NCBI GenBank assembly: GCA_021646465.1
Contig: SOET01000038.1
Location: 1 to 41,430, forward strand
DNA: 41,430 nucleotides
Reading direction: 5' to 3'
Source of the DNA: Candidatus Kuenenia hertensis
GTDB lineage: Bacteria; Planctomycetota; Brocadiia; Brocadiales; Brocadiaceae
Shown here: positions 8,652 to 17,674 of the stretch, piece after piece
Layout: every line of letters begins with the position of its first letter
How positions within the stretch are numbered: the stretch's first letter is position 1
Program-made: the position numbers and the translations under genes
Notes under the pieces: model-generated
What the model was told of the DNA's origin: nothing
Database searches by the model: none
What the model saw: the letters and a program-made list of their open reading frames with translations, nothing else

Positions 8652-9134
8652 CTAGTAAATACAGACTGGTTCTCCAAATATGCGACATTCAACATTACCG
8701 GTAGCTGTGTCAAGAAGTATATTGTATCCCTTTGTTCCTCCTGTTTTTGCGGCAACGATTTTAATACCTTCTTCTTTTAATATCTTCCGTACTTCCTGCT
8801 CGTTTTTTTCGCCGATATTAATAAGGTTCCCCGCTGTTTCAAACATCTTTGCACCGCCAAAAATTTTAGCTTGCATGGAATTTCTAGTTGCTCCACCATT
8901 TTTAATTAATTGTGCGATGAAAAAAGGCAATCCTGTATCAGCGTATTTGGTTAATTTCGAATCGTTTCCTGTTTTTTTTGGCAGCATTATATGGAGAATA
9001 CCACCAACTTTTACCATAGGATCATAAAGCACTATTCCGATACATGAACCGAGCAATGTTTTTAAATGGTGCGGAGATTTTGTTATTTTAGCGTCTCCAA
9101 CGCCAACGGTAAAGATATTTGGGGTATCATTCAT
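8652..9134 (-). CDS. cheD: Chemoreceptor glutamine deamidase CheD
   Basis: CheD deamidates glutamines of chemoreceptors and binds CheC to stimulate it. The 160 residues show the family motif LLGSCIGIVLYDP with nucleophile Cys31, and HIMLP with His48. The 17-residue Cys-His spacing matches that of characterised CheD proteins. KIFGGAKMF and GIKIVAAKTGG(T)KG follow, also typical. The gene is followed by cheC and preceded by a 300-bp gap that separates it from the chemoreceptor gene and carries a MITE-like element. The start ATG has no strong ribosome binding site. Confidence 0.93.
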   Translation of the reverse strand: MNDTPNIFTVGVGDAKITKSPHHLKTLLGSCIGIVLYDPMVKVGGILHIMLPKKTGNDSKLTKYADTGLPFFIAQLIKNGGATRNSMQAKIFGGAKMFETAGNLINIGEKNEQEVRKILKEEGIKIVAAKTGGTKGYNILLDTATGNVECRIFGEPVCIY

Positions 9135-9237
9135 GTTGAATACCGGTTTTCATTTGCTTCATGCATCGTTTGGAAATTATAGACAAAGTATCTGTTTTTC
9201 GAAAAAGTCGAGGAATAAAGTATCTATTCAGCATATG

Positions 9238-9327
9238 ATACACCCCCCGTCAGCTTACGCTGCCACCCCTCTTAATAGAGGGGAAAATGGGAAGTTCCCT
9301 CTATTAAGAGGGGATTTAGGGGTGTAT
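9238..9327. mobile_element. MITE-like palindromic element with 4-bp flanking repeat
   Basis: The ends are exact inverted repeats: ATACACCCC at 9238-9246 and GGGGTGTAT at 9319-9327. Inside is a long stem with arms 9266-9285 and 9295-9313 (core CCCCTCTTAATAGAGGG) and one bulge. TATG stands directly on both sides (9234-9237 and 9328-9331), as a target duplication would. There is no coding capacity. It lies in the gap between the chemoreceptor gene and cheD. Confidence 0.6.
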
Positions 9328-9376
9328 TATGAATTACGCCGAATAGCTACGGAATAAAATACGATTTTGATTGTAA

Positions 9377-9396
9377 GGGCTGAAAGCTTTCAGCCC
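9377..9396. repeat. 20-bp perfect palindrome
   Basis: GGGCTGAAAGCTTTCAGCCC is an uninterrupted perfect palindrome. It lies 40 bp past the stop of the chemoreceptor gene (minus strand), with no strong T-run on that strand. It could be an attenuating hairpin or a dispersed repeat. Confidence 0.6.
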
Positions 9397-9436
9397 TGCC
9401 CTTTCCCATCATTAAATTACCGTTAAATTATTAAAT

Positions 9437-11146
9437 TCAGAAATCGTTAAAATCACCATCTAAAGGTATTATATCTTCATGGTTTTTTCCTGCTCCCGCC
9501 TCATTTTTTTTACTATGTTGCCGGTAATCTTTATTCTCTCTTGTTTTGCGAGCTGCTAAAACCGGTCTTCTGTGATAAGCAAGTTCATTTTTTGCAAGGC
9601 TTTTTTTCTTTACTTCTGATTTTGTATCCGTTTTGTTGCCTCCTATTTGCGCTGCCAGTTCATATACAATTTCGCTTAGATTTTCAGACTGGGCGGACAA
9701 TTGTTCACTTGCTGAGGCCATTTGTTCTGCGTTGGCCGCATTTTGCTGAGTAACATTGTCAATAGACGTTATTGCCGTTCCTATCTGGCCAACCCCTTCA
9801 GATTGTTCCCTTGATGCAGCCGAGATTTCTCCCACCAGATCAGCGACCTTCTTCGTATCCAGTGCTATTTCTTTCAGCTTTTCTGCAAATGCCTCAGTTA
9901 TCTTTAAGGCATTGTCATTACTTTGTACCCGTGCATTGATTAAGTCTGCCGTTTCTTTAGATGCTGTTGCACACCTTTGAGCTAAATTACGTACCTCATC
10001 CGCAACTACCGCGAATCCCTTTCCGTGCTCACCAGCCCTTGCTGCCTCTACTGCGGCATTCAGAGCCAAAAGGTTCGTTTGAAACGCTATTTCATCAATC
10101 GACTTAATAATGGCGAGGATTTGATTATTTCCTCCATGCAGTTCCCGCATAATTGCCTGTAATGACTTCATTGTCTCGTTGCCATCTTCTGCCGATGTCT
10201 TTGCCTTAACAGTAAGTTGATTGGCTTCTTCCGCATTGTCTGCGTTCTTTGCCGTCATTGAGGCCATTTCTTCTATTGAGGCGGAAGTTTCTTCCACAGA
10301 AGCTGCCTGCTGAGAAGCCCCATCGGCAAGTATTTGGCTTGAAGAAGATATTTCTGAAGCCGCCGCCGCAACTTCTTCTGCCCCAGCATTCAGGTTGTGA
10401 ACCATCCTTTTCAGTAATGAAACAACCCCCTTGGTAATAAAAAAGATCACGCCGCTTATGAGGAGTACATATATCCCATTTCCCATAATGTTGAAATTTC
10501 TATTTGCTGCAATTGCTGCCTTTACACTGTCCATAGGAGCAACTACACTGATCCCTCCCCTGTTTTCACCAAGTTTATACCCTTCCATTTGCCTTCCTGA
10601 TATATCTTTGCCGTCTCCGGTTGGGCTTGTCGCAGGGTCTCCGTGGCATTTTAAACACGCCTCGGTAATTTTTAAAGGTATCATAAGGCGAAATATTTCA
10701 GTGCCTGTTCCCAAATCCCAGTCTTCCGAGGTGATTTCAGAAACTTCTTCTAAATCGGGGTTTGCGGCAAACCGTTCCAACTGTTTGGTTTCCCACGCGT
10801 CCGGTTTATTTGACGGGTTTCTGTATTGCAAGCTTGTTTGCTTCATTTTGAATATAGTCGTTTGGCTAAAGTGTTCTGCTACTTCTCGTCCTACTACTGC
10901 GGGGATTACACCCTTGAACTCGAAGTTGCCTTTAGAGTCGGTATTTATTGCCTTTTGTTTTGTCGCAACTACATGCCGTACCGATACAAGCTGGTCTGCC
11001 GCCATGCGCGCCTCTTTTTTTACTTCTTCCAGCATTTGTGCTTTTTCTCTCTTCATATTAATTACTGATAGGATGCCTGTTCCTATAGCAATTGAGATAA
11101 CTATTGTTACGATTAACCTTGTCATTATCGTCATTTTGCCAAACAT
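9437..11146 (-). CDS. Methyl-accepting chemotaxis protein with haem-binding Tll0287-like sensor domain
   Basis: This is a 569-residue chemoreceptor. Membrane segments are at about residues 9-27 and 222-240, leaving a periplasmic domain of about 190 residues. That domain ends in ACLKCHGDP (Cys164, Cys167, His168), a CxxCH covalent c-type haem site, followed by [12 protein letters not shown]. The arrangement matches the Tll0287-like (DUF3365) domain. The cytoplasmic part has the conserved signalling hairpin with [20 protein letters not shown] and [16 protein letters not shown] Lys/Arg-rich tail ends the protein without a clear CheR-binding pentapeptide. It lies between cheW and cheD in the chemotaxis cluster, so it is probably this pathway's own receptor. 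Sensing of redox state, NO or O2 at the haem is inferred. Confidence 0.92.
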   Translation of the reverse strand: MFGKMTIMTRLIVTIVISIAIGTGILSVINMKREKAQMLEEVKKEARMAADQLVSVRHVVATKQKAINTDSKGNFEFKGVIPAVVGREVAEHFSQTTIFKMKQTSLQYRNPSNKPDAWETKQLERFAANPDLEEVSEITSEDWDLGTGTEIFRLMIPLKITEACLKCHGDPATSPTGDGKDISGRQMEGYKLGENRGGISVVAPMDSVKAAIAANRNFNIMGNGIYVLLISGVIFFITKGVVSLLKRMVHNLNAGAEEVAAAASEISSSSQILADGASQQAASVEETSASIEEMASMTAKNADNAEEANQLTVKAKTSAEDGNETMKSLQAIMRELHGGNNQILAIIKSIDEIAFQTNLLALNAAVEAARAGEHGKGFAVVADEVRNLAQRCATASKETADLINARVQSNDNALKITEAFAEKLKEIALDTKKVADLVGEISAASREQSEGVGQIGTAITSIDNVTQQNAANAEQMASASEQLSAQSENLSEIVYELAAQIGGNKTDTKSEVKKKSLAKNELAYHRRPVLAARKTRENKDYRQHSKKNEAGAGKNHEDIIPLDGDFNDF

Positions 11147-11193
11147 TCCAATCCCTTTCTTTTTATTATTATAGGTGATAATAATTAATATTG

Positions 11194-11700
11194 TTATGTT
11201 AGGTTGTGTGTTATGCTGAATTCTTCTAAGTGTAAAACTTTGTCGATATCGAGCAGTATTTTAACTTTATTCTTTATCTTCGCAATTCCTATAAAAACAT
11301 CGGTATCGATGCCCTCTCCAAAGTGGGGAGAGGGTTCCATGTCTTGCGCAGCAATATCAAGTACTTCTGAAACGGTATCCACAATTATCCCCGTAAGGCT
11401 GTTGCTTACTTCTACTACGATTATGCATGTTTCTTTTGTATACTCCTTTTCCGGGAAACCGAACTTTAGCCTTAAATCGATCACGGGAATTACCTTTCCC
11501 CGTAAATTAATCACCCCTTTAACATAATTAGGCGATTGAGGTACGGGCGTTATGGTCATTACGCCGATGATTTCCCGTACTTTAAGAATCTCGATACCGT
11601 ATTCTTCATTATCAAGAACAAAAGTTAAATATTTTCCTTCATGGGAAGTGAGACTTGAAATTTCGGCATGTTTTTCTTCTTCTTTAAGGGTGCCTTCCAT
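11194..11700 (-). CDS. cheW: Chemotaxis coupling protein CheW
   Basis: CheW links receptors to CheA. The 168 residues form a CheW domain with FVLDNEEYGIEILKVREII, VPQSPNYVKGVINLRG and VIPVIDLRLKFG, all typical. An N-terminal tail of about 20 charged residues precedes it. The start is well marked by AGGAGGAGAATT before the ATG. It lies between cheA and the haem chemoreceptor gene, 47 bp before the latter, so the three are probably co-transcribed. Confidence 0.95.
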   Translation of the reverse strand: MEGTLKEEEKHAEISSLTSHEGKYLTFVLDNEEYGIEILKVREIIGVMTITPVPQSPNYVKGVINLRGKVIPVIDLRLKFGFPEKEYTKETCIIVVEVSNSLTGIIVDTVSEVLDIAAQDMEPSPHFGEGIDTDVFIGIAKIKNKVKILLDIDKVLHLEEFSITHNLT

Positions 11701-11777
11701 AATTCTCCTCCTATTAATAACAAAGAAAGGTGTTAAAAAACGAACACTACAGCAATATTTTGTCCTTACGCCTTGTT

Positions 11778-11792
11778 AACCCTGTCAGGGTT
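11778..11792. repeat. Short palindrome after cheA
   Basis: AACCCTG and CAGGGTT pair around a single base between cheA and cheW on the minus strand. There is no long T-run. It may be a weak attenuator inside the operon or another small dispersed palindrome. Confidence 0.35.
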
Positions 11793-11805
11793 ATTTCATA
11801 ATTAT

Positions 11806-13593
11806 TTAATTAAGAGCCAGATTCATGATGCCGCCTACGTCCAAAATAAGGCCTACACGGCCATCTCCAAGTATTGCGCTGCCGGAAACTCCTTTAACAT
11901 TGCGAAATTGCTCGCCAAGGCTTTTAATGACAATTTGTTGCTGGCCTATTAAATCATCTACGAGAATTCCACACCGCTGCCCTTCGCTTTCTACTATAAG
12001 GATAAGAGCTTCCCACGGGTCATGTTTTTTTGGTTCAACATTATATAATTGATGCAGCCGTACCATAGGTAAAACGTCGCCGCGTACATTTATTAATTCA
12101 CCGCGTTGCTGGATGGTAGACATGTCTTCCTTTTTCGGGCGAATGGATTCTTCGATGGAGAGCATTGGAATAATGTATTTCTGCTCTCCTACCTGGACAA
12201 TCATTCCATCGATAATTGCCATGGTTAAGGGTAATTTAATTGAGATTTTCGTGCCCTTTTCTTCTTCGGAAAAGACATCTACCTTACCACGCAGGCGTTC
12301 GATGTTTTTCTTTACAACGTCCATCCCTACACCGCGCCCCGATATGTCGGTTATCTTGTCTGCGGTGGAAAATCCCGGCGCAAAAATCAAACCAAAGATT
12401 TGCTGGTCGTTAAGAGTAGCATTTTCATTTATGATTCCTTTTTCAATGGCTTTTTTCAAAATTTTATCTTTTTTCAGACCTCTGCCGTCATCTTTAATTT
12501 CAATTAAAATACTTCCCCCTTTGTGAAAAGCATCCAGATATACATGTCCTGAAGCAGGTTTTCCTGCCGCGATCCGTTCTTCTTCGGGTTCGATTCCATG
12601 GTCGATTGAGTTTCTAATAATGTGTACCAGCGGATCTCCGATTGCTTCAATTACTGACTTGTCAAGTTCCGTCTCTTCGCCAGAAACCTCCAATTTTACC
12701 TTTTTACCAGCCTTTTTAGAAACATCACGGACGAGTCTGGACATTTTTTGAAAGGTTGGTTTAATGGGAACCATTCGTATTGACATAACCTGATCTTGTA
12801 TGTCTTTTACTATTTTTCCCAGGTGTGAAATATTTTTATTTGATGTATTCGTGGTGCTTTCCAAAATATCTTTTATGAGTGCGTTGGCGATTACCAGTTC
12901 TCCGACAAGATTTACAAGGCTGTCTATTTTTTGTATATCGACTTTGACGGTATCGGAGGCTGGAGTTGTTGCTACGGGCAAGGTTTTAAGTGCACTGTCT
13001 ACGCTTTCTTTTGAGGCTATACCCTTTTCAACAATTATTTCACCTAATTTTTTGTGTTGTAATTTTTCTTGTTCTTCTAAAACCTTGTCGAGATCTTCTT
13101 CGGTAATTTCCCCTTTTTCCACAAGTACTTCTCCCAGGTGCAGCGGTTTTGATGGTGCGCTTTCAGTTGTTTCGGGATGGGAGAGAACGGCTTTTATTTT
13201 TATGATAACAGGGTCGTAATCGACAAGTTCTCCTGAGACGTCTATTTTCTCTACTTTTTTTGCAACAAGCTCTCTTAATTTTTTAAGGATATCGAGTCCT
13301 TCGTACAGGATCTCTATAATTTGTGGGGTTATTTTTAAATTGCCTTTTCTTGCTTCGTCAAGAAGTGTTTCTAATTCATGGCTTACTGTACCTAAGTCCT
13401 TGAGCCCTAAGAACCCGGCACTTCCTTTCATACTGTGAATGGGGCGGAATATCGTATTAATAATATCTATATTTTCAGGATTTTCTTCTAACTGGAGAAT
13501 TTGAGATTCTACATCCTCCAGATGATCCCCTGATTCTGTAAGGAATTCTTTGACAATTTCCGGATCGTCCATTAGAAATGAAGTATCTTCCAT
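11806..13593 (-). CDS. cheA: Chemotaxis histidine kinase CheA with a duplicated motif in place of P2
   Basis: From the ATG at 13593 (GAGGATAAAGAT upstream) the protein has 595 residues. Domains in order: HPt with phospho-His53 in RPIHSMKGSAGF; a linker with two copies of an LGEVLVEKGEIT-type motif (about 152-208, the second LGEIIVEKGIAS); the P3 dimerisation helices (from VDIQKIDSLVNLVGELV); an ATPase domain with IIRNSIDHGIEP, DDGRGL and GRGVGMDVV; and a C-terminal CheW-like domain. No canonical P2 CheY-binding domain is seen. The linker motif resembles the small domain at the N-terminus of type II secretion ATPases (MshEN-like). The frame is open to a TTG at 13629, but the ATG is better supported. 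Confidence 0.95.
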   Translation of the reverse strand: MEDTSFLMDDPEIVKEFLTESGDHLEDVESQILQLEENPENIDIINTIFRPIHSMKGSAGFLGLKDLGTVSHELETLLDEARKGNLKITPQIIEILYEGLDILKKLRELVAKKVEKIDVSGELVDYDPVIIKIKAVLSHPETTESAPSKPLHLGEVLVEKGEITEEDLDKVLEEQEKLQHKKLGEIIVEKGIASKESVDSALKTLPVATTPASDTVKVDIQKIDSLVNLVGELVIANALIKDILESTTNTSNKNISHLGKIVKDIQDQVMSIRMVPIKPTFQKMSRLVRDVSKKAGKKVKLEVSGEETELDKSVIEAIGDPLVHIIRNSIDHGIEPEEERIAAGKPASGHVYLDAFHKGGSILIEIKDDGRGLKKDKILKKAIEKGIINENATLNDQQIFGLIFAPGFSTADKITDISGRGVGMDVVKKNIERLRGKVDVFSEEEKGTKISIKLPLTMAIIDGMIVQVGEQKYIIPMLSIEESIRPKKEDMSTIQQRGELINVRGDVLPMVRLHQLYNVEPKKHDPWEALILIVESEGQRCGILVDDLIGQQQIVIKSLGEQFRNVKGVSGSAILGDGRVGLILDVGGIMNLALN

Positions 13594-13615
13594 ATCTTTA
13601 TCCTCAAAAAAACAA

Positions 13616-14638
13616 CTATCGGTTTGCAAAACTTTTTAAGTTTTTATTAAGCATATGTTTATTAATTTTTTCAATTAATTTTTGCCTCGACACCGGCTTT
13701 ACGATAAAATCGGCAGCGCCTGCCCTGACTGCACGTATCACATTTTCCTGCGTAGGGTGGGCAGAGCAAATAATAATAGGTACCTCTTCAACCATTGCGT
13801 TTCTTTTAATCCTCTCGCAAAGCGTAATACCGTCAACTCCAGGCATGTAAATATCCATTAATACAAGATCGATATGAGTTTTACCTATCAATGAGAGAGC
13901 GTTGTTCGGATTGTCTGTTACCAATACTTTAAAGTCGCTTCCTAATAATTTTCTGACTATTCGTAAATCGGTATTGGAATCGTCTACAGCGAGTATTGTC
14001 CCCCGGTATTCTTTGTTTGCTTCTTCAATGATTTCTCCGAAAAACTCTTCACCAATCAGCTTTGGAACGCAAATGATAAACTGATCATCATCAAAACCAC
14101 TTATTCTCATAGAAGAGGTAAGAAAAAGGCACTCTTCGTTGAGAATCTCATCTTTTAACACGGTAGTCATATTTTCTTTGTTTATAGGCTCTACCGATAA
14201 TAATTTCAGGTGGATCGGTTTTGGTAGTTTCAGGCGTAGATCATTATCTAAAATACCGCACACCTGATTCGAAAACTCTTTGAAACCATCCGCACAATCG
14301 GCGTCAAAATTTTCTTTGCTTGCATTTTCCTTTATTGCTTCATCGTCAAGGAGTAAAAGAATATTTCCAATGGTTATGGCTTGTTTTAAAGACAGAAGCA
14401 AATAGATTTCACCTTCGTAAAAATCCTCCACAATTATCTTTGATAGTACAAAATTTGAATTGGCATTTTTGATGAAAGTGCCAATAGTTGTAAGTTTTAA
14501 GAGTGGGTCGATGAGAAAAAATTGTTTGTTTGTTAGCTGGCTGCATCCCTCGCAAATTCGCGGAAATGTACTCGTCAGGGCTTTTTCGAACTGAGATGAG
14601 GGAGTTTTTTTCTCTGTTTTTTCAGTAGATTTTTCCAT
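13616..14638 (-). CDS. CheC/CheX-like domain fused to C-terminal response-regulator receiver
   Basis: This protein has about 340 residues. The C-terminal part (about 210-330) is a receiver: ILAVDDSNTD, phosphoacceptor Asp in LVLMDIYMPGVDG, and the conserved Lys in FIVKPVSR. The N-terminal 200 residues look like a degenerate CheC/CheX fold, with FKEFSNQVCGILDNDL containing E-x2-N. The gene sits between cheX and cheA, 22 bp before the latter. It may be a receiver with a built-in phosphatase domain or a CheV-like adaptor. I use the ATG at 14638; a TTG at 14653 is possible, and neither has a strong ribosome binding site. The receiver is certain; the N-terminal assignment is moderate. Confidence 0.8.
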   Translation of the reverse strand: MEKSTEKTEKKTPSSQFEKALTSTFPRICEGCSQLTNKQFFLIDPLLKLTTIGTFIKNANSNFVLSKIIVEDFYEGEIYLLLSLKQAITIGNILLLLDDEAIKENASKENFDADCADGFKEFSNQVCGILDNDLRLKLPKPIHLKLLSVEPINKENMTTVLKDEILNEECLFLTSSMRISGFDDDQFIICVPKLIGEEFFGEIIEEANKEYRGTILAVDDSNTDLRIVRKLLGSDFKVLVTDNPNNALSLIGKTHIDLVLMDIYMPGVDGITLCERIKRNAMVEEVPIIICSAHPTQENVIRAVRAGAADFIVKPVSRQKLIEKINKHMLNKNLKSFANR

Positions 14639-14662
14639 AAGTACAAAGGACAAAAGAAATAT

Positions 14663-15187
14663 TTATTTTGATTCTTTCAGCAATAAACCTACACCAAATT
14701 TTTCTTTTTCTGAGATGAAATAAGTCATCAGCCACGGATCTTTGCTAAAGCATGACAAGGCAGTATCAGATACAGTAGGTATGTTGTTGACAGCCGAAAT
14801 CGAAAGTCCTTCTCCTGCAATTACGATAGGGATGGAAAGATGCATTTCTCCGTATTTTTCTGACATTTTGGTTTTAACATTTCCCGCGATCATATTAGAT
14901 ACTTCACCGATAGCGTCTTTCACGTCATTATTGAAATCTTCCAATTCCATCATTAGCATGCTTGAGGCGACTTTTAATGCGAATTTTTTTGAACAAAAAA
15001 TACCAACAACGCCATGGTATTGGCCGGTAAAACTAACCATACCAATAACATCGGTTTTTATCTGTGTTTCGTCAACGAGTGAAGCATTATCATAGTTTAA
15101 ATCCAGCATAATCATTGTTTCGAACAATGTTTTTGTTGTTTCCTTGATATCTGAAGTAATTCCATCCATAATCCCCTTAAGATCCAT
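14663..15187 (-). CDS. cheX: CheX-like chemotaxis phosphatase
   Basis: CheX removes phosphate from CheY-P. The 174 residues include DAIGEVSNMIAGNVKTKMSE, which has the E-x2-N signature (Glu95, Asn98) in the position expected for CheX. The following segments HLSIPIVIAGEG and an FGVGLLL-like end are also typical. AAGGAGTTTACACT precedes the ATG. It is the second gene of the chemotaxis cluster, 73 bp after cheY and 24 bp before the fusion gene. Confidence 0.88.
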   Translation of the reverse strand: MDLKGIMDGITSDIKETTKTLFETMIMLDLNYDNASLVDETQIKTDVIGMVSFTGQYHGVVGIFCSKKFALKVASSMLMMELEDFNNDVKDAIGEVSNMIAGNVKTKMSEKYGEMHLSIPIVIAGEGLSISAVNNIPTVSDTALSCFSKDPWLMTYFISEKEKFGVGLLLKESK

Positions 15188-15259
15188 AGTGTAAACTCCT
15201 TATTATTTTCTTTTGCTGATTTTTCAATTACCGAGCAAAAAGGCCATAGAAAAGTTTTT

Positions 15260-15634
15260 TTATTTGACTTGCAAAAATGCTCCTAACTTGTTTTTTAACT
15301 GATCCGGTGTGAATGGTTTTGTTATATAACCGTTTGCGCCGCTGCCAGTAGCCTCTTCAACTTTTGCATCGCTGCCTTCTGTTGTGCACATTACTATGGG
15401 AGTTTGATTTCCACTTCCCCTGAGTGCTTTAACAAATTCAATGCCAGTCATATTGGGCATATTCCAATCACAAAGAATCAAGTCAATGCTACTATCCGCG
15501 GCAATTTTATCCAATGCTTCTTTCCCATCGCCCGCTTCCACAAACGAATCGACAATCAAGCCGGATTGTTGAATGTTTCTCTGGATCATTTTGCGCATTA
15601 CGGATGAATCATCAATTATCAATACTTTTGGCAT
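15260..15634 (-). CDS. cheY: Single-domain response regulator CheY (first gene of cluster)
   Basis: This is a 124-residue receiver with IIDDSSVMRK, phosphoacceptor Asp56 in LCDWNMP, and Lys in YITKPF. The DWNMP and KPFT signatures match classical CheY more closely than those of the second copy at 7601. AAAAGGAGATAAGAG precedes the ATG. It opens the chemotaxis cluster, upstream of cheX, and reads away from the NnrS-like gene. It is probably the form that binds the flagellar switch. Confidence 0.94.
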   Translation of the reverse strand: MPKVLIIDDSSVMRKMIQRNIQQSGLIVDSFVEAGDGKEALDKIAADSSIDLILCDWNMPNMTGIEFVKALRGSGNQTPIVMCTTEGSDAKVEEATGSGANGYITKPFTPDQLKNKLGAFLQVK

Positions 15635-15934
15635 AATACTCTTATCTCCTTTTGTTAAAAATTGACATGGAAAAATGAATATATTTCTTTTGCAGATCGT
15701 AAGTTGCGGTAGTATATTACCAAAATATTTAAAAAAACAAAAATAATTTAGTGAAAATTTGGTTTTTATTTCTTAAACTATTAAAAAGTCAAAGCAAACG
15801 CCGCATTATAAATGTTTTAAATAAAATTTTTAAGTAAATTTTCTGAGAAATTTTAAAAAGGTTAACCATAAGATATAAAAGGCTTATTTTTAATTTTCTT
15901 GAAAGGGTTATAGAAATTTGTTTTATTTACGATC
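15635..15934. other. Divergent intergenic region
   Basis: These 300 very AT-rich bases separate the chemotaxis cluster (reading left) from the NnrS-like gene (reading right), so promoters for both must lie here. I could not pick out a site that matches sigma-70, sigma-28 or sigma-54 consensus well. No gene is seen. Confidence 0.5.
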
Positions 15935-17674
15935 ATGGAAATAAATAAGAACACGGTAATTAAAGATTTAATCGAAGCGCATCCGGAAACGCTTGCGGTA
16001 TTCAAAAAATATAATTTGGTTATAGCTGGCGGTGTTCGGGGTCCTAATGAGCCCATAGCATTTTTTGCGAAGGCACATGAGGTTGATTATGATACGCTTG
16101 TGAGAGAATTAAACGAAGCTATCGAAAAAGGCGGTGGGGAACATGTAGAACTTCCTTTGTTAGAGGTCGATAAAGTATATGAAAAATTTGTAAAATCCGC
16201 AATTATATTGACTCTTACGGTAGGAGTAACATTTGGCGCTATTATACTGAGTTACATTGCGGTTAAGCTAGATTTCAGTTCAACTTATTACGCACTTATT
16301 CAGGCACATGGCCATGCTCAGTTATTGGGATGGGTAGGGCTTTTTATTATGGGTTTTGCTTTATACATTATTCCGCGAGTAAAAAATACGGAGCTGAAGC
16401 ACAAAAGTTGGGTGAATGTATGCTTTGGGCTGATTATTATCAGCATAGTATTAAGAACTGTTGTACAACCTATCCAGATTGGTTCTATCAGGTTTTTACT
16501 TCCTGCATCTGCGATATTTGAAGTTGTTGCTGTTTTGCTGTTTTCATTTATTCTTTTTCGGACGATATCCTCCAGCCTGGAAAAAGTTGGCGTATTTGAC
16601 AAATTTTTTAAGGCCGGATTAATGTGGTTAGTAATTTCCACATTGGTCAATATGGGTATGATTTTTTATCTATATAATAAATCACTCTATGAAATACCCA
16701 AATCTGTTTTTAGTCCTTATGTACATCTCTACCTCTTTGGCTTTGTTTTCATGTTCATTTTTGCAGTTAATATAAGGACAGTATATGCTTTTCTTGATAT
16801 TAAACCAGTCAGGGAAAAGGCGGTTAATTTGAGTTTTTGGATTTTTAATGCGTCTATTCCTGTTTATTTTATTTCACACGTATTTGCAAGTAAAAGTGTT
16901 ATTGTTTTGCGATTTTCGCAAGTAGTGGTGTTCTTTTTGGCGTTAGCCATTTTTTTATTCATTTACGGCTTGCGTGTATTTGAGAGGTCTACAAAAGAAC
17001 TTCGTGATGTTGTAATGGACAGAAGTTATACAAAAACGATACGCACAGCTTACATTTGGCTTATTGTCAGTGCACTGATACTCATTACGATACCTTTTTT
17101 GAATTCCAAAACGGAGATATCAAGGTTATTTCATGGTTCATTTAATCATGCGGTTACCGTAGGCTTTATAACCATGATGATTATTGGTTATGCTTCGAAG
17201 ATGGTACCAACTTTTACAGGCATTAATATGTACAGTATAAAACTTTCAAATATCACTTTTATCATTCTGAATGCAGGGTGTTTTATTCGTGTGTTTTCTC
17301 AAATGTTAGTGGGCATAAGTGATGGTATGCCTGTTTTTTATGGCATTGTGGGGACATCGGGATGGTTTGAATTGGCCGCGATAGGATTTTTTGGTTACAA
17401 TTTGTGGAAAACAATGAACACGAAAGAACATAAAATATCTGAAGTAAAAAAATTAATGGTAATCGACAAGGATACGAAGGTATTTGATATTGTGGATCAA
17501 TATCCGGATACACTGCAAGTATTCCTTGATTTTGGATTTAGTCAAATGGCCAATTCTGCTATGAGGAACACTATGGGAAGAGTGGCAACCATAGATATGG
17601 CTACAAAAATGCATAATGTAGATAAGGAAAAATTCCTCAAGGCCCTTAACGATAAAATCGCCGATAAAAAATAA
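15935..17674 (+). CDS. NnrS/haem-copper-oxidase-I-like membrane protein framed by two DUF1858 domains
   Basis: This is a 579-residue protein. Residues 3-66 form a DUF1858 domain (NTVIKDLIEAHPETLAVF) and residues 508-575 a second one (KDTKVFDIVDQYPDTLQVF). Between them are about 12 membrane segments. The second segment carries His125 and His127 in QAHGHAQLLGWVGLFIMG, and a later one has His400 and His405 in HGSFNHAVTVGFITMMIIG. Both resemble His positions in NnrS and in relatives of haem-copper oxidase subunit I. NnrS proteins are linked to nitric oxide tolerance, and DUF1858 occurs in RIC-type Fe-S or NO-related proteins. A haem or NO-related role is inferred. No strong ribosome binding site is seen at the ATG. 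Confidence 0.75.
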   Translation: MEINKNTVIKDLIEAHPETLAVFKKYNLVIAGGVRGPNEPIAFFAKAHEVDYDTLVRELNEAIEKGGGEHVELPLLEVDKVYEKFVKSAIILTLTVGVTFGAIILSYIAVKLDFSSTYYALIQAHGHAQLLGWVGLFIMGFALYIIPRVKNTELKHKSWVNVCFGLIIISIVLRTVVQPIQIGSIRFLLPASAIFEVVAVLLFSFILFRTISSSLEKVGVFDKFFKAGLMWLVISTLVNMGMIFYLYNKSLYEIPKSVFSPYVHLYLFGFVFMFIFAVNIRTVYAFLDIKPVREKAVNLSFWIFNASIPVYFISHVFASKSVIVLRFSQVVVFFLALAIFLFIYGLRVFERSTKELRDVVMDRSYTKTIRTAYIWLIVSALILITIPFLNSKTEISRLFHGSFNHAVTVGFITMMIIGYASKMVPTFTGINMYSIKLSNITFIILNAGCFIRVFSQMLVGISDGMPVFYGIVGTSGWFELAAIGFFGYNLWKTMNTKEHKISEVKKLMVIDKDTKVFDIVDQYPDTLQVFLDFGFSQMANSAMRNTMGRVATIDMATKMHNVDKEKFLKALNDKIADKK

